Positions 11,155 to 23,884 of a stretch of DNA of 64,000 nucleotides are shown piece after piece. Source of the DNA: Bombyx mori (Eukaryota > Arthropoda > Insecta > Lepidoptera > Bombycidae); the NCBI RefSeq assembly GCF_030269925.1, contig NC_085124.1, positions 8,742,001 through 8,806,000 on the forward strand, given 5' to 3'. Positions within the stretch are counted from its first letter, which is position 1. Each line of letters begins with the position of its first letter. Made by a program: the position numbers and the translations under genes. Below the pieces are notes generated by a model. The model was not told where the DNA came from. It was given only the letters and a program-made list of their open reading frames with translations, and made no database searches.

Positions 11155-12585
11155 GGAAAAGATGCAAGAGCATTATGACGTTAAGTTTTCATTTAAAATT
11201 ATAGTTACACAAATCAGAATGACTTGGTGGAATTCTTTCTCGTTCTCGAGTTTATGGCCTACTGACTTGGTTTTCACTCTTATAGTATTCTTAAGCCGGT
11301 AAGAGTAACGCTATCTATCGCCGAACAGTCGAACGAATATCGAAGAATCTAGTAGCACCTAGAACGCTCGAGAACTACAACGCCATCTATTGTCAGATAG
11401 CGGAAACACAATACTAGAAATGTGTGGAATGTTCTTGATAATTCTGAAGATGTGGTATCAGCTATAAAAGCGTTGCAGAGATGGCACGCAGTCAGCTAGT
11501 AATCGGAACTAGTCGAAGCGAAACAGCGAACGGATCACCTGAAGCGAAGTGGAAGAAGCGAATTGAGAATGTTAAAGTGTTTGTGAAGCGTTCTAAGTGT
11601 TCTAAGTGCTGAATACAGTTTTTAGTGGTACTTTGGTGGAATTTTATTTATCCCGAACCCCAGCGCGTAACAGTATAAAATTTTAAGGGCACGTACTATG
11701 CACTGTACTAGTCATAATTTAAATTTAAATCGAACGATTTTGGGAATACTAAATGTAGAGGCTTATTTTCCTGGAGCTATGGCGTGTTATGTGTCTGCAG
11801 TTTCATTGGTTGTCTTTTGCTGCCACCGTACCTTCGTGCTCCGGTCTGAAAAGTGGGATTTCAGTTATTCTAATGCAACTGAGATTTCGAACACCTGAGG
11901 CGGGGGCGACACTGACGTTGTGTTTCCTTTGAGAAGTTTTACTCTAGAAGGACCATGAAAATTAGTTTTTCATAAATTCTGCATATTCTGTGGCAGATTT
12001 AAAAAAAGAAAATACAGATAACCCCTCAATTCGGTGTACTTCACAGCGTAAGACCCCTATATGCTCTTACATTGCTTTCTATCATCAGTTACTGTCTTAC
12101 AAAAAGGTTTTAGTGCTAGCTTTAAATAATCTCCTTACTTGACATTCCTCTAAATAGCACATTTTCCAGACTTATTTCAATAGATTTGTGGCTTGAAATT
12201 TAAGAAATTGTTATAAGAAATGGCTATTATCACTTCTCAATAAAACTATTCTATAAAACACTATGCCCTACAGACCCTATTTAATGCATTCAGAATTGTA
12301 TTCATAGACACGTTCGTACATGTGAAGCGCGTCAGAATTCGGTCCCATAAGAATTTGCTTTGAGACAGCTGCAAATATTCTAGTCTTCCGCCGCATGTAA
12401 GTTTGAAACGGGCAGACGAATTTTGAAATGTATCTACATTCTATATACCTTTGTTATATTATATTATATGTATATACCATTATTTATATACCAGACCCAT
12501 ATTGTCAAAATATGAAGTTTAAATAGCCACCAATAATCTTGAATGTTTTGTAGATCATTATTACTGGCAGATAAATAAATTAATG
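11155..12585. other. Non-coding region with one promoter-like block
   Basis: The block 11300-11690 is more complex than its surroundings and carries TATAAA at 11463-11468 (annotated separately). Apart from that, no gene was recognised. Confidence 0.35.
11463..11495 (+). promoter_or_regulatory. Promoter-like TATA plus initiator-like block, possibly in a solo LTR
   Basis: TATAAAAG is followed at about 25-30 bases by a CAGTCAGC initiator-like sequence. The ~390-base block around it ends in GCGCGTAACA and has no open frame, features compatible with a solo LTR. I found no paired LTR, primer-binding site or clear target duplication, so this is only a suggestion. Confidence 0.25.
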
Positions 12586-12985
12586 CCAAAGGGGAATGGA
12601 ACGCAGCATTCTCAATATAAGAAAAACACACAGAATCCGTCATACAAAGATAACAAGCATAACCAAAACAGTGGACGCTCTGAAATATGCTCAAAGATTG
12701 AAATTTAAGTGGGCTGGCCACGTAGCACGACTCGGGGATGGGAGATGGACATCCTAAGTAACTGCATGGGGAGATCCACAGAGCAAGCGGCGCGTCGGTA
12801 GACCGTACACGCGTTGGGAGGACGACATTAGAAAAGTTGCTGGACTACACTGGATTTATGTCGCCAGAGACAAAACAAAATGGAAATCTTTGGAGGAGGC
12901 CTTTATCTGAGAGGGATCTATGCATATAACATCACTATAACAAATAATATAATTGCATGGAATAACGGTTTTTTTTAATTTAATT
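12586..12985 (+). mobile_element. Decayed RTE-like LINE, 3' coding end
   Basis: Plus-strand frames give LKFKWAGHVARLGDGRW, then after a stop KRRVGRPYTRWEDDIRK and WKSLEEAF followed by a stop. This GHVAR / GRP-TRW-DD / EAF order is typical of the C-terminal end of RTE-clade ORFs. The copy ends in an AATTT-type tail near 12975-12990. It is broken by an in-frame stop and is inactive. Confidence 0.7.
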
Positions 12986-14363
12986 TAATTTTATTATTAT
13001 TGGCAGATGCTGTAGGACTATCTTATGAGAGTTTATGGAACATTACAAGGTCAATGCAAATTTGAAGCGTCGGACAAAAGTTGCCGTTGCGATGGAGTTA
13101 TTCTACATTAGTATATCTTATTCATCAAGCTAGAAGTCATTCTAAAAACAATAATAAACAGTGTTAATACTATGTTGTGAGCGTTATGTTAGTACTTGTG
13201 CTCTGAATAAACAAAATTACCAACACGAACACTACAAAAGTTCATGTTATTTACAAAACGATACGGTTTCTCGTATTCTTTTCGAGTTTTGGTTAAGTGT
13301 CGAGGTCTGAGCCACACACATATACTATTGTTTATCTGGAAAATAAAATAAGAATTTTTCATTGAGGAACTGTGAGCACTGAATTTTGTAGGCCGCACTA
13401 TTCTCCTATAGCTACTTCAAAGTATTCATATATTTTGAATAGCTTTACTGTATTACAATAGAGAATTCGAAAACATGTCTCACCAGGCAAATTGGGCTCC
13501 GATAAAAAAATTTTGGACGAGCGAACGTCTCTCTATATATGACATAATAACACTAACAAAAAAAATAATTAAGTACCTCTCTTCAAAATTGTTCAAAATA
13601 CTTCTCTAGATATTCAGAGTACACAACGAATAATGTAACCAAATAAAAACAGGTTACCAGAAACTTATGTGCTTGTAGTTGGTAAATGTTTGCATGAGTG
13701 TTACCACGTTATGCAAACTTAAGGTCCTATCATCAAAAACGGTCAGATGTAGTGAAATATTAGAAGGGTCGAAGCATTTTTCATCCGTTTTCTTTGGGTG
13801 CACCTTTAGTATGGAACTTCATGAATATTTCAAGCCGGATCAATTATTAAAATGATTTACTACTTCAAGCTAGGGTTTCCGCTACTTTTATTGTTATGGT
13901 CGGTTTTTAAATATAGTTTTCTTTTGTATTATGTCGGGTTAAATTGTTTAAGGCAAACATAAATTGAAACTCACGCAAGCTTCTGAAAACTAATGTTACG
14001 TTTAAAAGTTTATTTGAACGGAATTAAATTGTCTCCTAGAGAGTATGTTGCGGTGTAATATTAACGGCTTTTTACAGACGCATTAAATTTGTGTTAAGTA
14101 AATCGTGCCGCAATTTCTGTTCATTACGCTGGTTTATTACTTTCGTTAGTCCGCTTAAACCGAATTTCCGTGTAGCGTTTAATAAAAACGTGTAACAAAA
14201 TCAAACCCTCTTAATTTTGTTTACCGTATATTGTAGGTCGTTTCGTTATCTCACACGGTTCCGGTTTCATAATTTAACCTAAAGCTGGATGCTCTGTTTG
14301 TCTCAGATGACTCATTTCCTTTTTACCCTCGACTAATTTACAGATTTACAGAATTTATTCTTA
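12986..14363. other. AT-rich non-coding stretch
   Basis: Nothing recognised in this interval. Confidence 0.5.
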
Positions 14364-14725
14364 CTAGTGGTCCCGCAGTAGTCGAAATTCGACTATAATT
14401 AATTGGGATTGTAAATTTGTACAATATATGTATTAATAAAGACAAACAATATTTAATCTATTCTCAATTTGACCACAGACGTCAAGAACAAAAGCTTGAC
14501 AATAAATAGTATGCATGCGTGTGTGCGTTAAATACATGGTATGTAGTGTGTGTAATGTTTTCTTTATTGATTTAATGTATCTTTTGTGCACTATTTAAAA
14601 AAATATTAGCATTGGGCACTTCTTCTCTATATTCTCTATAAGTGTGCAAAATTTCATACTCCTCCGTCCGTGCAATTTTCGTAAAAAGGGATACAAAGTT
14701 TTTGCTTCACGTATTAATATATAGA
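14364..14725 (-). mobile_element. Non-autonomous Helitron-like element (Lep1-type)
   Basis: This is an inverted copy of the element at 3832-4249: on the minus strand it starts TCTATATATTAATACG and ends CTAG, with the same subterminal palindrome. The base after CTAG on that strand is T, as expected. It is about 55 bases shorter than the other copy, mainly through an internal deletion. Confidence 0.75.
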
Positions 14726-15504
14726 CTACCTGGAACAAATGCATTCATCCACAGTGTATTCATAAATATCGTTTTTGCTATTTATAAGTCGACTTTGTGA
14801 TGATCTGACGAAGGAGGTATGAAAAAGTCTTCAATTATATGTCACGTGTTATGGTTCCCTTGGAGTGGTTGATATTTATAAGCAACGGCGATCAGACATT
14901 ATCAAATAGGTTCGCTTGCGTACACGTGTAGAACAGCTGATTCATTAAAGCAATTTTAACATCGGTTTGTACCTCGAGGTGGACCAAGGCATTCACATTG
15001 TACTGTCTATGCATTCCGAGAACTACTTTATACTCTACATCTGAATTTCAATCGTTATGATCATCTGTTTAAATTTTATATCAATAAACATTATCTTAAT
15101 GTTACCCGAATTATAGGCAAGTGATTTTTTGCTGTTTATTTAATAAAAACAGTTTTTTAAACTCTTATAATAATTTGTATTTTATTTTGCTGGTTGCGTC
15201 AATCCTATTTTGGGTCGTGCCGTAGAACGCACCCGGTCAATGTGTGCTAACATCCCAGAATATGAGGAAAGCGTAAGATGTCCCGAATCTTCCGACAGAG
15301 TCAATAATTAAAATTCAAGACGCGGTGTTATTATAGGAACATCCTAAAACGTGATTTATGACTATTGTACTTGGGATTCCCTTGACAGTATTATTTATAT
15401 AGCTTCTTTCAGGTATTAGGAATTCTCTCAATAAAAATTTTACAGATTCGTTGTCAGCAGAGATTTTGTAATTAGAATACGCAGTTTTTTAAAGTAGTAT
15501 AAGC
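14726..15504. other. AT-rich non-coding stretch
   Basis: Nothing recognised in this interval. Confidence 0.5.
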
Positions 15505-15752
15505 GTTTTTTTTTTTAATTCTTAGATGGGTGGACGAGCTCACAGCCCACCTGGTGTTAAGTGGTTACTGGAGCCCATAGACATCTACGACGCAAATGCG
15601 CCACTCACCTAGAGATATAAGTTCTAAGGTCTCAAGTATAGTTATAACGGCTGCCCCACCCTTCAAACCGAAACGCATTACTGCTTCACGGCAGAAATAG
15701 GCAGGGTGGTGGTACCTACCCGCGCGGACTCACAAGTGGTCCTACCACCAGT
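15505..15752 (-). mobile_element. Bm1-type SINE, 5'-truncated
   Basis: Minus-strand copy without tRNA head. A short AGTATAA repeat on both sides may be the target duplication. Confidence 0.88.
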
Positions 15753-15912
15753 ATAAACCACCAGCCGCTTGACTGTCCTATTCTGTTAAAGTCTTATAAT
15801 TTGTTTAATATTCATAATTAATTCGTCATTAATAATCGAATACCTAAGATCTGAATTATTGTCGAATACTATTTTAGCAGTCCATCGTGCAAGTAGCCTT
15901 TCTTATTTTTAA

Positions 15913-16347
15913 CTAGCGGCCCGCTCCGGCTCCGCTCGGGTCTTTAACAAAAATTTCAACGATATTTGACGTTGTTTTATTTTTTAAATAAAAGAACACC
16001 TAAACTGTAATAGTTAGACATATGCTGTCGCGACACTTTTTGTAAATAATAATGTGTTCTACAAAGCCGTAGTACATTATTTTATTCTATCATCAATAGT
16101 TTTCGCAGGGCGCGCGATGTAAAGAATATTTTAGGTAATTTTTTGACACCTTGGGTTACATTATTGGAGTTTTAGTAAGGAACCCTAACGTTTTTAAAAA
16201 AAAGATTATAGCCTATGTCACTCGGAAATAGTGTAGCTTCCAAACAGAGAAAGAAATTTTCAAATCGGTTCAGTAGTTTCGGAGCCTATTTAATACAAGC
16301 AAACAAACAAATCTTTCCTCTTTATAATATTAGTAGGTGTAGATAGA
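15913..16347 (-). mobile_element. Helitron-like interspersed repeat
   Basis: The minus-strand sequence starts near TCTATCTACACC and ends CTAG after a GC-rich segment (GAGCGGAGCCGGAGCGGG). A related plus-strand copy lies at 40367-40745. It has a low-complexity AT body and no coding potential. The Helitron assignment rests on the TC/CTAG ends only. Confidence 0.55.
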
Positions 16348-17799
16348 CGAGAAATCTAACGGAACAACGAGAACGTGGATTTAGTTCATAATTCATTTGT
16401 AATGAAAGTGAAAACTAACACAAGTCACAAACCGAGTTCAGCCACAATAAAAGCTATCTCTAAATAACTCTTGAGGACGGCATTGTGAACGATAGAGCAA
16501 CAATAAGGTCAATACTGTTTTTACGACCGTACCCGTAGAACAGGAAAGCCAGTCTATTAATCATCTGAATGTGCGCAGATTTTTCAAGAAACGCTATTTC
16601 TTATTTCATCTCTATTCTGAATTATGTTAGTATTTTATTTTCCGTTTCTTTATTTTTAGTTGGATAGTATGTATTAATATTTTACGATTAATTAGATTGC
16701 GTAAAAAATAATGAATTTTTACCCTAAAGTCAAATACTATAAATATACGGCATAATATTTAGTAATTTTAATATATGTTATAACAAAAATATATACAAGT
16801 TTTTTTGATCTACTTTTTTAAATTATTTACGAAAATACTTATTTTTATTCGTATAAATTATGTGGTTTAGTTTGGAGTATGACATTTTCTTTATTTTTAT
16901 GCAATTTTGAACTCTGGGCCTTGTGGCGGACAGAAGAGTTCATGGACTATAGTAGCCATCTTAATTGTGATCGGCTGAAACTTTAATTTTGAATTAATGC
17001 CAACAAAAACGATATTTGATTATAAATTAGCTTCGATTATAATTTAGACGAAAAGAATCCATATTTATGTACGTAAAGGCAAAACAGTACGGTACCGTTT
17101 TATCCTCTGTTTGGCTGATTTATTTTTAAATGCAGTGAATTTTTAATTGTTTATTAATCCAAACCTTGCGGTATCAGTGATTGTGGTCAAATTTCGATCT
17201 TTAGGCGAACACTAGAAGTTTATAAAAATTTAAGACGATATACGATTTATAATACAGAATTCAATACATAATGGAACGTGTTATCTTCAAAAATTCTCGC
17301 TATATCTCCCACGAAACCCGGACTTTATCTTTTACGGTCATCTGTTGTGCAAGGATATGGAAACGTGATCCAATTAAATTTTAGTGTATCGTGGTCCCTC
17401 GTAATACACCCATAGATGACTGCAAAGATAAATAATTTAGCAGCCGGGTACCGTATTTAGATAGATTCAAAACATCTCCGGTTACCTGAGCATGAATAGA
17501 GTGCGGGTCGATTGTGGAAGCTCCTTCAGCCGTGCCACGCGATAAACGATGAAAAGACCTACCGCCGGACACTTCATTCATGTATATCATTGGGTAGCGT
17601 GCACGTAACTATGTTGGTAACCAACCGGCGGTGTGCTCGGGTTATTCGCATGCAAAGGAATCTGTTTAAAATTAAATGCTATAGGCGTTTTTTGGTGAAA
17701 CAAATTATCATTTTTACCGTTTACTCTGCCGTTGTGACTCTTACGGTGACCTAAAAATACGTAGTAATAAAATGAGTATTCATGGCACAGTAGAAGAAC
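16348..17799. other. Non-coding stretch, partly complex
   Basis: 16348-17500 is AT-rich with nothing recognised. 17505-17660 is GC-richer and loosely resembles 19300-19345 (both carry a GCGATAAA then GAAAAGA pattern), perhaps a decayed LINE of unknown type. Confidence 0.35.
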
Positions 17800-18200
17800 T
17801 TTTTTTTTTCTACCTAAGCCTTGAGAGGCTAGCGTAGGTGAGCTCATGGGGCTCAAACCGGAGTGATGCTAACACTGACCCTAACAAGAGCAGCGCTTCG
17901 CAGAATCTACCACCGGATCGGAAACGCGACCCACTGAGAAGATCCGGCGAGAAACTCAGTGGGCTGTATCTGTGAGTTAATTCGCTGGTCGAGCCCTTCT
18001 TCGCAAGCAACGGGTTCGACGAGGACGGTGACCGGTGCTTGAGGTACCTAAAAGCACCGTTAATGGATCGGGAGGATCCGTAATGACGTGTTTTGGGCCT
18101 TTTTTTGGGCCGGGGACCGAACCTCTTATGCGGTGTCCACGCTGAGGGGCCGCTCGGGATATGTGGGACTGCCAAAATGGTAATGGCCGCCACCGTTATG
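17800..18200 (-). mobile_element. 5'-truncated 3' end of a Jockey-related LINE (second family)
   Basis: A T run (poly(A)) at 17800-17809 is followed on the minus strand by a 3'UTR. That 3'UTR shares with the intact Jockey-clade elements the blocks TACGGATCC, CTCGTCGAAC and the hairpin at 17930-17963 (CCCACTGAG / CTCAGTGGG arms). A plus-strand sister copy lies at 41290-41648. It is distinct from the intact family over most of its length. Confidence 0.7.
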
Positions 18201-18581
18201 TTGGCGCTTTTGTTTTAATAACACAATATTTATTTTGAAATTCGTTCGTAAAGACGTAACAGGAACCTGTTGACGTTTACCTTGATGAAACAATGGCAAC
18301 ACATCAGAAAATAAATGCTACACGTAGTAGGTAAGAATACATGTAGACGTAGCGTTTAAGAGGAGCATTTCTGAAGCCATAACGATAGTCAGTAACATCT
18401 AAATTAAAAAAATATAATGCATAAACACTTTTTCGAGCGAATTCCTATTTGGTGAATCATCCAGTCAAAATGCAGTCACTGAACGTCAATCGCGAAACTT
18501 TTAACCTAGTGCATCACTAGATTTTCAGTTGCATCAAGAAACGTTAGTACAGTATATTTCAATGGAGAGCCTTTGTAATCT
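18201..18581. other. Non-coding spacer
   Basis: Nothing recognised in this interval. Confidence 0.5.
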
Positions 18582-19024
18582 GTCGTTGTCGTGGCCTAAC
18601 GGATAAGACGTCCGGTGCATTCGTGTTGAAGCGATGCACCGGTGTTCGAATCCCGCAGGAGGGTACCAATTTTTCTAATGAAATACGTACTCAACAAATG
18701 TTCACGATTGACTTCCACGGTGAAGGAATAACATCGTGTAATAAAAATGAAACCCGCAAAATTATAATTTGCGTAATTACTGGTGGTAGAACCTCTTGTG
18801 AGTCCGCGCGGGTGGGTACCACCAGCATGCCTATTTCTGCCGTGAAACAGTAATGCATTTCGGTTTGAAGGGTGGGGCAGCCGTTCTAGCTATACTTGAG
18901 ACCTTAGAACTTGTATCTCAAGGTGGGTGGCGCATTTACGTTGTGGATGTCTATGGGCTCGAGTAACCACTTAACACCAGGTGGGCTGTGAGCTCGTCCA
19001 CCCATCTAAGCTATAAAAAAAAAA
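18582..19024 (+). mobile_element. Bm1-type tRNA-derived SINE, full length
   Basis: The head has A-box-like TGGCCTAACGGATAAG and B-box-like GGTGTTCGAATCCCGC. The conserved body and the CTAAGCTATAAAAAA tail follow. This is the clearest plus-strand full-length copy in the window. An open frame of 76 codons inside it is incidental. Confidence 0.93.
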
Positions 19025-19599
19025 CTTGTCAGAAGTCACCAGCATTATTACAGTTTCGGAGACAGTCCCTTCACACTTTTCAATTTCAATTGCTACATAT
19101 ACATATTCGTAACTCTTAAACACGTTTAAATCTCATCTAAGTTAACTGTTTGGAATATACTTTTGTTATAAGCACACCGGGGATTGCGTGAGGAAAATTC
19201 GTGTTCGAGACACTTCAAAAGGGTCATTTTAAACAAATAGCCCAAGGGTCCACATAAAAGTGTTTTTATTTGTATAATCGCGAAAGTACCGTGGATTGTC
19301 CGAGTTTCCTCGTCCGTGGCGTGCGATAAAACATTGAAAAGATGAAATATAGTTGGTTGGACAGCGGTGGTTACTGTCACGGAGGGGACCTGCCATATCA
19401 GAGGCACGTTTATCAGCTAGGATAATAAACATTACTATAAAAACCGTCATGGGTTATTGTACGCTATATGATTAATATGGCAAGATATGGATGGAGATTG
19501 CCATATGCACAAGAGGTTTAAACGATCTCAAATAAAAAAGCAGGCTTTCACAAGTCGAGGCAAATGTCTTTTTTCAAAAATATGTATTACATGGTTCTT
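19025..19599. other. Non-coding stretch
   Basis: 19290-19400 is GC-richer and may be decayed LINE sequence. No domain is readable. Confidence 0.35.
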
Positions 19600-19900
19600 T
19601 TTTTGCTCGAGAAACACCGTGGCACCTCCACGGTCTCATTCCAAAGCCGGATTATACGTGGCAATAAAGATATCTGGAAACGCACTGTGGTTGAACGCAG
19701 TGGTTCCAGGTAACACGGGTGAACTTTACTCCGAAGGCGGGTGGGGCGATAGTAAAGACGAGATGATGGCTTAAAACTCAAAGCACTCCCCATGAAACAC
19801 ACGGTACAAAATACAGAGGGAACTGAAGTCCCTCCGCAGACCCAGAGTTTCCAAACGATTCGTGAGAATGGGATTATCGACAATCCGAAAGGCCCTCAAT
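19600..19900 (-). mobile_element. Decayed LINE ORF2 C-terminal fragment
   Basis: The minus-strand translation contains RSKVHPCYLEPLRSTTVRFQ and SLLPRIIRLWNE, the thumb/C-terminal region typical of Jockey/CR1-like reverse transcriptases. The same stretch is recognisable in the fragment at 1058-1440. The boundaries are eroded. Confidence 0.6.
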
Positions 19901-21139
19901 GGAACTAGCTGGTATTTGGGAGCACCGGCCCAGACCTGTGCTTTCTAACGCAAAAGTCTTTGTCCAGGCGTCTTCACGCCGGTACTTCTACCGCTCTTCT
20001 CTGTTGAGGACTCCCAGCATTTTTGACGCCAACTTGGCTTTGCCCTCAAAATAACTGCGAAATTGGATATCGCTCGAAATGTCGATCCCAACTATTCCAA
20101 TACTCCTGTGCACCTTAATTATTTTCACTCACTTTGATTCACTCAACTCTTAAATTTCTTATTTGACGATTGTCCCGCTATAAGCCAGAATGTCATTGAT
20201 TCACGTCAAAGGGTAAATTGATGATTTACGACAAGTCACAGTGTGTCACAGATCTTAATGTCTCCTGCTTTAGTGGGTAGGAAATCGGAACCTAAATTTA
20301 TACGATTCCCATTATCTTCTGTTCGAGTTTATTAGGGATGTCAAATCAAATTAGCCTTACCTCCCCCGAAATGAAAACCTCTTCGTTTAGTCTTTTCGTG
20401 TGCTGGTGTGGATCTTGGCTACATAAAAATGGGAAGAGTGGAATTGCGTAGTATATGACACTTAATTTGTATTTACCGTACTTGATAAATAGCGATTAAA
20501 AAAAACTCTTGTTTTTATACCGAAAATCTGATTTACATCAGTCTATTAATATGTAGATTTATCGATTTTGACGTCACGAGGAACGAATAACGTAAACACG
20601 GAGTGAATGTAAACTGCTGCAAAAAGTCATAAATGTACCACGGATGTATCGTTTTGGGAGAAATGTTCAAAACTATCATTTTTGTTTTTTATTTATTTTA
20701 ATAGCAAGTAAATGTACAACAGGATATAAATAATTAGTAAAATATGTTTAATAGTAGACATATACATTATAATATTATTATATGTAACATATTATAGTAT
20801 CTGCAACAAAACATCCTTATCAGTTTTAGATAACGATGTTTAACAATGTATTATTATTATTTGTGAACCCTTGAGCGTAATATTGTCTTCCGCCTTTGCG
20901 AGTCGTAGACACAATTAAAACTATTTTTACGGTTTAATATCGGATTAATTATTTTCAATTTATCATTTACGACGTTTCGGTTATGAATGACCAAAGTCTA
21001 ATTGGTCATAATTTGAATATTGTGCTGTTATTAGTAGAAGCAGGTCTGATTCTTTAACTTATATTTTCGTTCGCGTACTTAATTTTGAAGAATTTTTGAT
21101 AAAATCAAGATTTTACATTGTCAAATTTTTCTATGGACA
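19901..21139. other. Non-coding stretch
   Basis: 19900-20060 may still belong to the adjacent LINE fragment. The rest is AT-rich with nothing recognised. Confidence 0.4.
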
Positions 21140-21580
21140 TTTTTTTTATTTATTGCTTAGATGGGTAGTCGAGTTCACAGCCCACCTGATGTTAGTGGTT
21201 ACTGGAGCCCATAGACATATACAACGTAAATGCGCCACCCACCTTGAGATACAAGTTCTAAAGTCTCAGTATAGTTACAACGGCTGTCCCACCCTTCAAA
21301 GCTAAACGCATTACTGCTTCACGGAGAAATAGGCGGGGTGGTGGTACCTACCCGTGCTGACTCACAAGAGGTCCTACCACCAGTAATTACGCAAATTATA
21401 ATTTTGCGCGTTTGATTTTTATTACACGACGTCATTCCTTCACCGTGGAAGTCAATCGTGAACATTTGTTAAGTACCTATTTTATTAGAAAAATTGATAC
21501 CCGCTTGCGGGATTCGAACACCGTTGCATCGCTAGATACGAATGCACCGGACGTCTTAACCTTTAGGCCACGACGACTTT
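21140..21580 (-). mobile_element. Bm1-type tRNA-derived SINE, full length, diverged
   Basis: A minus-strand copy with head, body and tail. Several substitutions in the body suggest an older insertion than the copy at 18582. Confidence 0.88.
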
Positions 21581-22884
21581 AAAGGCCTGTATAGACATAT
21601 ATACTTAGAAATATACATGTTTATACAGGCTGTCTTACTTCCGTCTCCTTAATTGTAGTACGCTTACGTCATGCGTACGTAATAAACGTTGTATGACGCC
21701 GTATCTACGCGTACGTTTTCTTAATCTATGACTCATTGTGTTTGGGAAAATGGGAATAGAAATGGCACGCCGTGTACGTAATCATGTGTGCGTGATGAAA
21801 TGGGTAGGGTCGTATTCCCGTACAACATTATACTCGAGATATTCCCTAATAAAATATGTGAAAAAAATAAATAAAGTCGAATACCAAAATAACATTCCCT
21901 TTAATATAAATTTCAGCTTGCTATTAGGCAATACGCCTCGTAGGCAACAACTAATGTAGCCAATTTTTCTAATATGCTTTCTTTGGTTTTGATGGATGAT
22001 GTATTTCGGTGATGTTCACGAATGAGATCCAACTAAACTACATTGTGTAATAAAAGTATGTTCGCAAAGAGAAAAAAATACATTATTATTATTATATTAT
22101 TATATATTAATAGTACATTCTAAGTCCACTCGCGCCAAAGCCAGAATTGCATTCAATATATTACTCCAGAAATAATTCTCTTCGTTTTTTGTGCCAAAGA
22201 TAAATACTGTTTCACTATTTCCTCTTCCGAAACCTTATCATTACGGAATTCCCACTGCTTCAGCCGTTGACATTGACGTGCGAAGTACACAAGGAAGCTT
22301 TTCGCTTCTGACATCATTATTATTTGTTTGATTGCTTCCCGACTGGCACGGCATAAGATCATTACAGTACAAGCTCACTTAAATTGTCTAACAGTAAGTT
22401 TAGTTGCGAGTAACGTGCTGGCAATAAGATAAAACAGATAATAAGACCTTGACTTTATTTAGTTTCGAACAAATTATCCTAATTATTAGGTAATTTGTTT
22501 TTAAATTATTTGTCGCATAGACGCGTGATTTTCACAGTCCCCTTCTTGTTAAGCAGCTATCGCAGCTAATAGATAATATTTCTACGAAAATGGTGATACT
22601 ATCCTGGACACAAGGTGTAAGTCTTAATTCCTCGAAAGATTAGCACGAGGTCCGAAGTGCTAATTATAATGTAAGAACTGCCTTTATGCTGTAGACTTCT
22701 TACCCTTTCCATTCAGCATTAGTACTTTTCAGCAGAGTAAGCAGGATGGTGGTACCCTGCGGGCTCACAAGACGCCAGTAATCAGCATACCATCAGTAAA
22801 TTACTAATACATATACACACGAATGCCTAATAAGAAACATATGCAATACTCAAATATAAAATAAGCAATTTATCGTTATTTTAA
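21581..22884. other. AT-rich non-coding stretch
   Basis: There is a TTA microsatellite near 22083-22110 and a short, decayed piece of Bm1-like sequence near 22735-22795. No gene was recognised. Confidence 0.45.
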
Positions 22885-23144
22885 CGGCCGTTTGGTGTAG
22901 TGGTAAGTGACATGGTCACTACACAAGGGGGTCGCGGGTTCGAATCCCGCCAAGGGAGGATATTTGTATGATAAATATAAATGTCTTTTCCAGCGTTATG
23001 GACGTATATTAAATATATGTATGTGTATAATAAAAATCTTACATTTATTTCCGTTATCTGGTACCTGTAACACAAGTTCTTTACGAACTTATCACGGGAC
23101 GTGAACGTGGCGTGATTGTTAGTAAATATTTATTTATTTATTTA
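22885..23144 (+). mobile_element. Second tRNA-derived SINE family, intact ends
   Basis: The head at 22885-22957 has A-box-like TGGTGTAGTGGTAAGTG and B-box-like GGGTTCGAATCCCGCC. An unrelated body follows, ending in an (ATTT)n tail. The 9-bp TTATTTTAA occurs at 22876-22884 and again at 23145-23153, a perfect target duplication. It differs from Bm1 in head, body and tail. Similar SINEs occur in other moths, but I cannot name the family with certainty. Confidence 0.75.
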
Positions 23145-23153
23145 TTATTTTAA

Positions 23154-23884
23154 AGAACCGTTTTTCCCTTTACAATTTTTTTTCTTTTATTTTAACATTG
23201 TGATATTCATCTGTATGCTACTGTAGATTATGTTGTAATCCTTACCGATAAATAAATATTTGGCGTTAAAATAGAAAATGAGCACATGTATTGTGGAGCG
23301 AAGTTGTGCCGTGCGACCCAAATCGTTTATCTAAGATCCGTACCTGTTTTTCTTAGCCCATATCGAGATGAGCCTGCAGCGCTTCGGAACTCAGATCCTC
23401 CTGGGAGTCAAGATAAATGTTAATGGTTCTGTCATCGGGGTACATTATATAGATATTACTAGGGTACATTGAAGTTTTTGTGTAGGTATTGGTTTAAAGA
23501 TATGGCTAAAAGCTATGTGGCAGAGCAGTAAAGTTGATACTTTTGACGGAATCGCGAGGCGTTCAGAAATCAGAAGAGGATTCAGAAAATACGAAGTTTT
23601 TTTGCGTATACCTTAAAATATTACAGATGAGTAATAAAATAATCTAGTTTAGTTTTGTCGTTGTATTTCAGTGAACTACTTTCGGTCTTATGCGTGTACA
23701 TTTTAAATCGACGAACTATTCGGTTGTTAGGTTGTAATATTGATAATTATTGAGTTTCGCAATTCGTCGAATCGGTGGATGTTCGAATAAAATATAAATA
23801 AAACCACAAAAAATCGCTTTTTGACTAGAGAAGAAAGAATTCACTAACGCTCTGTAGAAGAACCATGTTTTTTTCGTATACATG
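23154..23884. other. AT-rich non-coding stretch
   Basis: Nothing recognised in this interval. Confidence 0.5.

Noticed and set aside
17810..18193. 127-codon minus-strand frame
   Set aside because: It covers a LINE 3'UTR/truncated 3' end. The similarity to other copies is at DNA level and stops at the hairpin region, so no protein is supported.
18623..18853. 76-codon open frame on the plus strand
   Set aside because: It lies wholly inside a full-length SINE and has no coding features.
22885..22957. Possible genuine tRNA gene
   Set aside because: It has good A and B boxes, but it is followed directly by a SINE body and (ATTT)n tail inside a perfect target duplication, so it is a SINE head.
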